Positions 5,441 through 12,611 of a stretch of 43,960 nt of DNA are shown in pieces. The stretch lies in contig NZ_CAJODG010000018.1 in assembly GCF_905233635.1 (NCBI RefSeq), positions 1-43,960 of the forward strand, in the 5' to 3' direction. Source of the stretch: Selenomonas sp. AE3005. GTDB taxonomy: Bacteria > Bacillota > Negativicutes > Selenomonadales > Selenomonadaceae. Position 1 is the stretch's first letter. The number at the start of each line of letters is the position of its first letter. The translations under genes were made by a program, and so were the position numbers. A model generated the notes under the pieces. It did not search any database. It was not told the DNA's origin and saw only the letters and a program-made list of their open reading frames with translations.

Positions 5441-8239
5441 TCACAGCATATTCGCCATAAAATAATATTCATCTTCGTCAAACCGCAATTTAAGCGTTTC
5501 GTCAAAGATTTGTGCAGCCTTCTTCAAGGCTATGATTTTCTTTTCGTCCACCGCTGACTTGTCGTCTTTATAGACCAGCGGACTGCGGGTTACGACGCGT
5601 TCCAAAGCACAGCCGCAATGAACCAGCAGGCGCACGCGCAACGGATTGGATAAGTTTAAGTGCAGTTCCTTTTCCAGCTGCCTGTCAAAATCCAGTAATA
5701 CACTCATGACCTTGGCCGGATTCAGGAAGGTCAGGAATCTTTGCAGGGATTCTTCACACAGGCGCTGTACAACCATGTTGTTTTTGCCCTTGCCAGTCAC
5801 TGGCGACATAATATGTGTACCACTGCCAGCCACCAATTCCATGAGGATATGCTCCCCTTCCCCGTCAATCAGCTGTTCCAGCGGAATAAACGGTACATTC
5901 ATGGCCGGTTTCTTCATGCCCACCGCCGCTACGATATGATACTCAGCAGCAATCTCCGTCAGGCGTTCCTCCAGGTGCAGCACGCCCACGGGAATGACCT
6001 CGATAATCCGTCCGGCGTGGCGCAGGACGTCCTCTACCAGCGCTTTTATCTTCATGGCGGCGCCGTGTCCCGAAGAGCAGATGGTCACGATGGCGTTCTG
6101 TGTATTAAGCGGTTCTTCATGTGTATCAACGGCCTCATACCCTTTGAAACTGCGCAGGGATTCATAGATACTATCCAAATCCATACCGGCGATATCCACC
6201 TTGCGCATGGCCTCGAGTATCAACGGCGTTGATACCATATCCAGCGTCCGTACCGGAATTTTTAGCTGCTCCGACAGCGAGGCCCCGATATTGCAGAGCG
6301 AGCCCATATCTGCCAGTATGAGTACGCCCTTCTGGCATTCCATACCGCGCAGCATGGCGGCGGTCTGCGCCAGAATATCCTGCGGATTTACCTCCAGGGG
6401 CATATCTATGGCAATGATATCCGTATCCGCGGAGCTGAACAGCCGCTTGGCTACCTCCACCATGGAGCTGGCGGTATTCCTGCCGTGGGTGGCCACCAAA
6501 ATGATGATTTTTTCTTCGAGTTCATCATCATTGGCCGACTCAATCAGCAGGGCGATGTATTCGATTTCTGCCTGCGGCACGACAATATTATAATGTTCCT
6601 CAATCAGGCCGCCGATTTCCTCAGCCACGCGCATATACTCAGAATCCTGTGGCAGTGCGCCTTCAATCTCTGTATAGGGAATGGACTCCTTGGACTTAAC
6701 ACGTTTCAGGAACGCGGACAAATGCAGGCTGAACGCATAAAGGAATCTGTCACGGTAACTCCGGTTCATGCGCTTTTGCACATACAGAGAAACCTGCTCC
6801 GAGAAATCCACCAGCGTTTCGTCCACTATCTTTAACAGCCGTTCCCGGGTGGTCATGTTGACGGAATGTTTCTTATTATATAGGTCTTTAACGTAGACGT
6901 TAACATCCGTAGCCACAATCTGTTTGATGAGTTCATCGCTGATACCCTCACCTTTGAGCAGGGCCACCTTATTTTCCACTACCTGATAAAGATTAAAACC
7001 TTCCTTGCTGCCTTCGTCTGCCAGCTTGAACTTGCCGCCCGGCGGTGATACCAAAAGTGGTTCACTGACGTACTGCGTCAGTTCGGCCAGAGCCTGCCGG
7101 TTGGCCGACAGGGTAAGCAGGCCGTCCCGGACACTGGCCGGCAGCATGCGGAAATCAGCCTCGATAAAGCTCGGATTGTCGATACCATTCAAAAAGGCCT
7201 GCGCACACAGCAGCTTGATATTGGATTTCAGCTGTCCGACATTGCCGGTACCGATACTGCCAATCAGGGCTTTTACCGCCTCCACACTGATACGGATTGG
7301 CTTTTTGACACGCTGGGCCTCTTCCATAAACAATAATTTCAGGATATCCAGCTTTTCTTCCAGCGTCCGTTCCGCCAGCGGCTTAATCGTGATGATATTG
7401 GGAATACGGCGCACAAAGGTTTTGGTCAGCGCAGAATTAGGGTCTTCGGTGGTCGCGCCGATAATCAGCACCTTCGCCCGGCGGCTGCGCGTGGTCTCCC
7501 CCAGACGGTTGAACGTGCCCGTATCCATGAAATAGAAAATCATTTCCTGCCCTTCCGGGGGCAGGCGGTGAATTTCATCAAGGAACAGCACACCGCCGTC
7601 AGCCGCCTCCACCAGGCCGGCCTTAGCCGTATCCGCCCCGGTAAAAGCGCCCTTGATATGCCCGAACACATGGGAGATGAGGAGCTGCGGATTGTTATAG
7701 TAATCAGCGCAGTTAAAGGTGATAAACGGAGCCTCTTCCCCAAATTTCTTCATGGCCTTGCCATAAGCAAACATCATATGGGCAAACAAGGTCTTGCCGA
7801 CACCGGTCTGTCCCACAATCAGGGTATGCAGGCCATCAGGCGGATAGAGGATAGCTGCCTTCCCCTGTTCCACCTGCCGTTTAAGACTCTTATCCGCACC
7901 GATGAGCCGGGCAAAGGGATTTTCATCCTGACCGCCAGCCCCGAACAGGTGCCGGCATTCTTCTATATCCCTGAACTGATACGGTCCCTGGTCCAAATCC
8001 ACATTCAGCAGAGCGGCCAGCGTTTCCCTGTCAAAATAACGGACAGGCCGGCCGGTAAACTTGACGATTTTATCCTGCCGGTGCAGTTCATTTAATTCCT
8101 TGGATACGTTATTGCGCAAAATATCCAGCTTATCTGCTATTTCCTGCGCGTCCAGGCCAATCTGACCTGTCAGTTTATCCGCCGGCAGCTGTGCCGACTG
8201 TTCTTTTATATAGGTATAAATTCGTTCACTGCGTTTCAC
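5441..8239 (-). CDS. LevR-type sigma-54 activator with PTS regulation domains
   Basis: A 932-residue protein. Order: N-terminal helix-turn-helix region (1-70); sigma-54 AAA+ domain with Walker A GQTGVGKT (143-150), GAFTGA (197-202, contacts sigma-54) and Walker B LFLDE; first PRD with FSLHLSAF; a mannose-type EIIA part with LVATHGR; a galactitol-EIIB-like part with ICSSGHGAA; and a C-terminal PRD with LLVHCGC. This is the LevR/ManR plan. Such proteins switch on mannose-family PTS operons from -12/-24 promoters and are tuned by phosphorylation from HPr and an EIIB. No mannose-type PTS gene lies in this window, so the target is elsewhere or just outside the family's usual neighbourhood. It has its own sigma-70-like promoter and terminator. 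Confidence 0.9.
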   Translation of the reverse strand: MKRSERIYTYIKEQSAQLPADKLTGQIGLDAQEIADKLDILRNNVSKELNELHRQDKIVKFTGRPVRYFDRETLAALLNVDLDQGPYQFRDIEECRHLFGAGGQDENPFARLIGADKSLKRQVEQGKAAILYPPDGLHTLIVGQTGVGKTLFAHMMFAYGKAMKKFGEEAPFITFNCADYYNNPQLLISHVFGHIKGAFTGADTAKAGLVEAADGGVLFLDEIHRLPPEGQEMIFYFMDTGTFNRLGETTRSRRAKVLIIGATTEDPNSALTKTFVRRIPNIITIKPLAERTLEEKLDILKLLFMEEAQRVKKPIRISVEAVKALIGSIGTGNVGQLKSNIKLLCAQAFLNGIDNPSFIEADFRMLPASVRDGLLTLSANRQALAELTQYVSEPLLVSPPGGKFKLADEGSKEGFNLYQVVENKVALLKGEGISDELIKQIVATDVNVYVKDLYNKKHSVNMTTRERLLKIVDETLVDFSEQVSLYVQKRMNRSYRDRFLYAFSLHLSAFLKRVKSKESIPYTEIEGALPQDSEYMRVAEEIGGLIEEHYNIVVPQAEIEYIALLIESANDDELEEKIIILVATHGRNTASSMVEVAKRLFSSADTDIIAIDMPLEVNPQDILAQTAAMLRGMECQKGVLILADMGSLCNIGASLSEQLKIPVRTLDMVSTPLILEAMRKVDIAGMDLDSIYESLRSFKGYEAVDTHEEPLNTQNAIVTICSSGHGAAMKIKALVEDVLRHAGRIIEVIPVGVLHLEERLTEIAAEYHIVAAVGMKKPAMNVPFIPLEQLIDGEGEHILMELVAGSGTHIMSPVTGKGKNNMVVQRLCEESLQRFLTFLNPAKVMSVLLDFDRQLEKELHLNLSNPLRVRLLVHCGCALERVVTRSPLVYKDDKSAVDEKKIIALKKAAQIFDETLKLRFDEDEYYFMANML

Positions 8240-8268
8240 TGTATCACTCCTATCGATACTCTTCCTAG

Positions 8269-8297
8269 ATAATATAACAGTGTATTAAAAATAGCAA
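8269..8297 (-). promoter_or_regulatory. Promoter of the LevR-type gene
   Basis: TTGCTA (8297-8292), a 17-base spacer and TATTAT (8274-8269) on the minus strand, about 30 bases before the start codon. Confidence 0.6.
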
Positions 8298-8331
8298 CCA
8301 CAACTGAATAAATTTATGTCACCCATGGCAA

Positions 8332-8386
8332 ATAGGTACTTAAGTCCCTATGAATACTTGCACCAATTCCTGCTAATTGTTATAAT
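8332..8386 (+). promoter_or_regulatory. Promoter of the diguanylate cyclase gene, with upstream palindrome
   Basis: TTGCAC (8358-8363), 17 bases, TATAAT (8381-8386). Just upstream, 8332-8351 is a 20-bp near-perfect palindrome (ATAGGTACTT / AAGTCCCTAT, one mismatch) placed where an activator or repressor could bind. Confidence 0.7.
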
Positions 8387-8430
8387 TGTATATAGTTTAC
8401 GGAAAGTTTTATCTGATAAAGGAGTAGCCT

Positions 8431-9558
8431 ATGGCAAACGTCTCCGCTGTCATTCCCAAAGAATTCACTCCTACCGTATACGCAGCACTAGAAACACAAG
8501 ACAACGTAATCTTTTTCCAATGGGATTTGACAGCTGATACATTCAAGCTCCGCAAGAATACCTGCAGGCACCGCTATGACCTGCCTGCCCGTTTTACCCG
8601 TGCCTCGACACGACTTGCCCTCGACGGTATAGTCCATCCCGACGATGCCAGCATGCTTGAATACTATTTTCACAGTATTTTTCATAATCATTCCGCAGAA
8701 CGGCGACATCAGCTGTCTGCCAGATTGCGTCTGCGCGGCCGCCAGCGGCCGCAATGGTTATGGTCAGAAATACGCTTAATTACATATTATAATGATAAGC
8801 ATATCCCGGTAGTTGCTTTTGGCAACATCCGCAATATACAGGCCGAACGGCTATGGCAGGAGCGGACAAACCGCCGGGCCAGTATCGATGAACTCACGGG
8901 CCTGCTCTGTAAGGGAACAGCCCAAAAGCAAATCTGTACAGCCCTGCGCCAGCTGAGTCCGGAAAAAGACTCTGCCACCCTGCTCATTGTCGACGCCGAC
9001 TATTTTAAGTCCATCAATGACACCTTCGGCCACCTCTTTGGTGACGCGGTCCTTAGGGAAATGGGCCGGGCCATCAGAAGTAATTTCCGGCAAACCGATA
9101 TCAAGGGACGTATCGGCGGCGATGAATTCATCGTCATGCTGCCAGGAATGGACAGCCCGGAAGTTACAGCCAGACACTGTGCCAGCTTGTGCCGCTGTCT
9201 GTCGCGGGTGTTCAATGCCGGCAACAAAACTCATGCTTTTTCCATAAGTGTGGGGGCTGCGCAGTTTCCACAGCATGGTCATAACTACCGGGAGTTATTC
9301 AATCATGCTGACCAAGCCCTGTACGAGGCCAAGCGCCGTGGCAAAGGCCAGTATGTACTGTACGACCATGATATGCCGATAAGTTCCGAGCTTATCGGCC
9401 GGCAGGACGACACTGCCGTGGCCGTTTCACCAGTTCCGGCAATCCGCGATACGGAACAGTCAGAAACCATTGCGGAATTGCAGGCGCGTATCCGGGAAAT
9501 GGAAAGCACCATCAGTTGTATGGAAAAACTGCTAAATACACTTTTGGTCAAACAGTAA
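8431..9558 (+). CDS. Diguanylate cyclase with N-terminal PAS-like sensor
   Basis: A 375-residue protein that makes the second messenger c-di-GMP from two GTP. The first 140 residues look like a PAS-type sensor (WSEIRLITYYNDKHIPVVAFGNIRNI). The GGDEF domain runs from about 150 to 310, with DELTGL at its start, VDADYFKSINDTFGHLFGD and an intact GGDEF in GRIGGDEFIV. RQTD five residues before GGDEF is a complete inhibitory site, so product feedback is expected. The last 30 residues form a likely coiled coil. No EAL domain or membrane span, so it is cytosolic. AAAGGAG precedes the ATG by 6 bases. It is a single-gene unit with its own promoter and terminator. Confidence 0.92.
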   Translation: MANVSAVIPKEFTPTVYAALETQDNVIFFQWDLTADTFKLRKNTCRHRYDLPARFTRASTRLALDGIVHPDDASMLEYYFHSIFHNHSAERRHQLSARLRLRGRQRPQWLWSEIRLITYYNDKHIPVVAFGNIRNIQAERLWQERTNRRASIDELTGLLCKGTAQKQICTALRQLSPEKDSATLLIVDADYFKSINDTFGHLFGDAVLREMGRAIRSNFRQTDIKGRIGGDEFIVMLPGMDSPEVTARHCASLCRCLSRVFNAGNKTHAFSISVGAAQFPQHGHNYRELFNHADQALYEAKRRGKGQYVLYDHDMPISSELIGRQDDTAVAVSPVPAIRDTEQSETIAELQARIREMESTISCMEKLLNTLLVKQ

Positions 9559-9566
9559 AAAAAAAT

Positions 9567-9611
9567 GACACCAAACAGGATTTTGGGGATATTACCTGTT
9601 TGGTGTCTTTA
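9567..9611 (+). terminator. Terminator of the diguanylate cyclase gene
   Basis: A perfect 13-bp stem (9567-9579 with 9595-9607) is followed by TTTATCT. Confidence 0.85.
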
Positions 9612-9960
9612 TCTATTTACGCGAACATAGGGAAGCCCGCTTGGTATTACTGAAAGGGGATTGGGGAACTAGCAGTAATACCTGTTGAACACTACACGAT
9701 TATTATATGTCATAATAACAGCTCCGCAACTGTAAATTTATCCAATAATTGCCCCTCGCAGTTATAAAAAAATACAATCGCCGTACATATACGCAAATTA
9801 TAACGAGGCAAGAAAATGTCCCCCACCTCAGCAGGTGGGGGCACGAATACCAAAACAGGCGGCGAGCATATCTCCCGCCTCGTTGCGAAGCGAAGCTGCC
9901 TATGGCAAAACTGGAACAACGGCGTTATAACGCCAAGCGACGGGGCATTTGCCAGCCTCG
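9612..9960. other. Intergenic region rich in inverted repeats
   Basis: GGTATTACTG (9643-9652) pairs with CAGTAATACC (9673-9682). CCCCCACCT and AGGTGGGGG form a tight hairpin at about 9820-9841. AACGAGGC (9802-9809) can pair with GCCTCGTT (9877-9884) around it, and GGCGTTATAACGCC lies near 9922-9935. No ORF of note. On the minus strand the C-rich hairpin followed by ACATTTTCTT may end the regulator transcript. It could also be a structured RNA. Confidence 0.45.
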
Positions 9961-11142
9961 TTACAGGGAATGACGCACAATCCGCAAAGCCAGGCAGGCC
10001 ACATAATACCTGCCCCGAATTTCAGAATGCGACAGATTGACGCCCATGACCGTTTCAATCTTCCGCAGGCGGTTGCGCAGGGTGTTGGCATGGATAAACA
10101 GGCGTTCCGCTGCCTGTGGCAGGGATTCATTCTCCTGAAAGTATATCTCCAGAGTGTGCATATAATCCGTATGATTATCACCATCGTATTTAATCAGCGT
10201 CCCTAAGGTTTCCTGCACATAATCATCCAATTCCTCAATGCGGATATGGGACAGCAGTTTCAAAACACCGAGATTCTCATAACAGGTGATACCGTTTTCC
10301 GGCTGCCGAAAACGCCCCAGGCTCAGCGCCTGCCGTGCCTCCTGAAAGCTGCGGCAGATTTCCGTCACGCTGTAATGCAGCCGGCCAATGCCCACGGAAA
10401 ATGGCGGTATGTTCGGAAAGTCCTGTTTGACTTTGGCCACAGCGTCCGCCATGATTTGTGCCAGTTCACTCTGGCTGCGCGGCGGCGTACGGTTTTCCTC
10501 AAAGAGCACCACCAACTGCATACGCAGCAGCATCAAAATCGGCTGCACAAACCGTGCCGACAGCACGCGCATCCACTCATTGTCCAGCTCAGCCAGCAGC
10601 TGGTCATTTTTATCTCCGGGCAGTGGCTTGTCAAATTCGACCACGACCACATGGTGCGGCTTATCAAAATTCATCTTCCAAAGACGCCCCATGCGGATAA
10701 CTTCTTCTGCCGAGCTAAAGTTGTTATACAACACATCATACAAAAACGGATCCCGGTGCTGCCGCTGGGTTTCCCGTATCTCCAGTTCATGCCACAGCAA
10801 AAAAGTCATGTGCCGGGAAAGTTCTTCCAGCACAGCCAGGCCATCGGCTTTAAGCTGCTCTGCCGGACAGTCAGCTATCAGCCAGCCCAGCACCCGGTCA
10901 TCCTGCTCCAGTTCCCGTATCGTCAATTGCGCAAAAACCGCCATGTCATGACGGATAAACGCCTGCCGGCGGTTGCGCAGCAAAGAGAGCTGCGCTGGCG
11001 GAAAAGCAGCCGTCTGGCAGCGCAGCTCTCCCCGGTCATCTAATAACAAAAACTCTATATCTGTAAGCTGCCGGGCCAGAGTTATCTTCCCCTCAGGAGT
11101 ATGCTCCTGCCATAAAGCCGCAGCTTTACTTTCTTTCCTCAT
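9961..11142 (-). CDS. CdaR/PucR-family transcriptional regulator
   Basis: A 393-residue protein. The N-terminal 130 residues resemble a sensor part, the middle has the GGDEF-like fold usual in this family (HVVVVEFDKPLPG ... FSVGIGRLHYSVTEICRSFQEARQAL), and the C-terminus holds the PucR-type helix-turn-helix (LEIYFQENESLPQAAERLFIHANTLRNRLRKIE). Family members such as CdaR and PucR respond to organic acids or purines and usually activate nearby catabolic genes. The start overlaps the end of the ferredoxin gene by 17 bases, so both form one unit. It most likely controls this redox cluster. Confidence 0.85.
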   Translation of the reverse strand: MRKESKAAALWQEHTPEGKITLARQLTDIEFLLLDDRGELRCQTAAFPPAQLSLLRNRRQAFIRHDMAVFAQLTIRELEQDDRVLGWLIADCPAEQLKADGLAVLEELSRHMTFLLWHELEIRETQRQHRDPFLYDVLYNNFSSAEEVIRMGRLWKMNFDKPHHVVVVEFDKPLPGDKNDQLLAELDNEWMRVLSARFVQPILMLLRMQLVVLFEENRTPPRSQSELAQIMADAVAKVKQDFPNIPPFSVGIGRLHYSVTEICRSFQEARQALSLGRFRQPENGITCYENLGVLKLLSHIRIEELDDYVQETLGTLIKYDGDNHTDYMHTLEIYFQENESLPQAAERLFIHANTLRNRLRKIETVMGVNLSHSEIRGRYYVACLALRIVRHSL

Positions 11143-11689
11143 TTTTATTTTCTTCCCCTCGCCAAAAACATATTGGCTCTTTCCCCTTAATAAACTTCAA
11201 TGCCGGCTGTGTGTACTGCTCGACCATATTATCGCGGCGAATTTCCGCGTCGCAGTCAATCTGACACACGCCCAAAGCCTCGACAGGACATGCTTCGACA
11301 CACAAGGGCATTTTTCCTGCCTGCAGCCGTTCCCAGCAGAAATCACATTTATCAACTTTCCCCGTCCGCGGCAGGATAACTGGCGCATGAAACGGACAAG
11401 CCCCCACACACCGGCCGCAGCCGATACATTTAACACTGTTATGCAGTACTATCCCGTCACGGCGTTTTTCATAACAGCCTACAGGACAAACCCGCATACA
11501 TTCCGGGGAAACGCAATGATTACAGGCCATGGTCAAAAATCCCTGTTCCCGGCTTTTTTCCGACAGCAGGCGTACACGCCGGTACCCATGCAGGGTGTCC
11601 GGGTGCTTGTGCTGGCATGCTAGTTCGCAGGCCCGGCAGCCTACACAACGTGATAAATCAACCGAAAAACCTAATTGACGTAGTTTCAC
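11126..11689 (-). CDS. Four-cluster ferredoxin-type electron transfer subunit
   Basis: A 187-residue protein starting at GTG 11689, behind AGGGAGGG. Four cysteine sets give four [4Fe-4S] clusters in the DmsB/NrfC/HycB style: CVGCRACELAC, CNHC-x(4)-CMRVCPVGC, CIGCGRCVGACP, and CDFC followed by CVEACP. Such subunits carry electrons to or from a molybdopterin enzyme. No Tat or Sec signal, so it works in the cytoplasm. It is divergent from the second polyferredoxin and the molybdoenzyme, its likely partners, and shares a 66-bp control region with them. Confidence 0.85.
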   Translation of the reverse strand: MKLRQLGFSVDLSRCVGCRACELACQHKHPDTLHGYRRVRLLSEKSREQGFLTMACNHCVSPECMRVCPVGCYEKRRDGIVLHNSVKCIGCGRCVGACPFHAPVILPRTGKVDKCDFCWERLQAGKMPLCVEACPVEALGVCQIDCDAEIRRDNMVEQYTQPALKFIKGKEPICFWRGEENKNEERK

Positions 11690-11716
11690 TGCCCTTCCCT
11701 CCCTTATAATTATGCT

Positions 11717-11732
11717 ATACTATATATAGTAT
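11717..11732. promoter_or_regulatory. Perfect 16-bp palindrome between divergent redox genes
   Basis: ATACTATATATAGTAT is fully self-complementary and central in the 66-bp (GTG to GTG, longer if the later start is used) region between the divergent ferredoxin genes. A likely operator, perhaps for the CdaR/PucR-type protein at 9961-11142. Confidence 0.5.
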
Positions 11733-11767
11733 GATACCACAAAAATACCAGAAAGGTGGCTAAATAT

Positions 11768-12595
11768 GTGGCCCAACGCACAATTGATTTAATCCGCTGC
11801 CTCTGCAGCTACCCCGGCACGGACTGCCAGCAATGTGCAGAGCACTGTCCGCAGCAGGCAGTCAGCCAGCGGCAAATCGACGCTGCCAAATGCGACAACT
11901 GCGGACTTTGCACCGCCCATTGTCCCGTGGGTGCTATCTTGAGCGATACGGACTATGACAGCGGTCTCAACAGTGTTCGCAGCCTCACGCCACCTGTTCT
12001 GATGTGTCAAAAAGCCAGCCAGCAGGGCTTTCCCTGTCTGGGCTTTTTAAACCGCCGTATACTTTGGGCACTGGCAGGTTTGCAGCCGCTGGCCATCGAC
12101 ACCTCCCGCTGCCAGGAATGCAAACCTGCCGTGGCCCGGTGGCTGGCAGCGGAAATCGCCGCCTGTAATGAGGCCCTGCAAGCAGCCGGCCGGCCCCTGC
12201 TAAAACTGGTAAAGGTCAGGCCGGCACCTGCCATGCCGCCGGTGGCGGTAGGACGGCGCTCATTTTTCCGGTCGCTGTTTAAGGCCGCCTCCCATGAGGC
12301 CCAGAAAATGGCACAGGCCCAAAAGCAATACCAGTACGCCTTCGACCCTGTGGTCTGGCTGGAAAAGCAGCATGTTACCCCCTGCAGCCTGTTCCCCGGA
12401 CTAGAAATCAGCAGCACCTGCAGCCACTGCGGTCTCTGTATTAACATGTGTCCGGAAAAGGCTCTGCAGTTTAACAGCGGCCAACTTATTTTCACCGCGC
12501 AAAAATGCAGCGGCTGCGGCCTTTGCGTCAACAGCTGCCCTGCCCATGCCCTGCAGCTGCTGCCGGAGTACGCCGGCCAGCAGAAAATTCACTGA
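11768..12595 (+). CDS. Polyferredoxin, four [4Fe-4S] sites
   Basis: About 275 residues. GTG at 11768 is preferred because AAAGG ends 11 bases before it; the GTG at 11756 overlaps that site. Two cluster motifs lie near the N-terminus (C-x(2)-CAEHCP and CDNCGLCTAHCP) and two near the C-terminus (CSHCGLCINMCP and CSGCGLCVNSCP). Between them is a region of about 150 residues with another Cys pair (CQECK). No signal peptide or membrane span, so it is a soluble electron carrier. It starts an apparent operon with the molybdoenzyme, 16 bases downstream, and probably links it to the redox pool. Confidence 0.8.
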   Translation: MAQRTIDLIRCLCSYPGTDCQQCAEHCPQQAVSQRQIDAAKCDNCGLCTAHCPVGAILSDTDYDSGLNSVRSLTPPVLMCQKASQQGFPCLGFLNRRILWALAGLQPLAIDTSRCQECKPAVARWLAAEIAACNEALQAAGRPLLKLVKVRPAPAMPPVAVGRRSFFRSLFKAASHEAQKMAQAQKQYQYAFDPVVWLEKQHVTPCSLFPGLEISSTCSHCGLCINMCPEKALQFNSGQLIFTAQKCSGCGLCVNSCPAHALQLLPEYAGQQKIH

Positions 12596-12611
12596 CAAAG
12601 GAGTTAGCAGT

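Noticed and set aside
5275..5505. N-terminal extension of the lectin-fold gene
   Set aside because: It would run through the promoter and into the preceding gene, and put the signal peptide inside the protein.
8358..8375. Possible sigma-54 (-24/-12) promoter before the diguanylate cyclase
   Set aside because: TTGCAC lacks the second G and the GC element is one base off; a clean TTGCAC-17-TATAAT sigma-70 promoter explains the same bases.
9820..9841. CRISPR-like repeat (C-rich palindrome)
   Set aside because: Only one copy, no spacers and no cas genes nearby.
10246..11043. 265-codon plus-strand ORF opposite the CdaR-type gene
   Set aside because: Antisense shadow of a well-supported gene, with no signature and odd composition.
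12546..12611. N-terminal extension of the molybdoenzyme with extra cysteines
   Set aside because: It overlaps the ferredoxin gene; a well-placed AAAGGAG serves ATG 12612.
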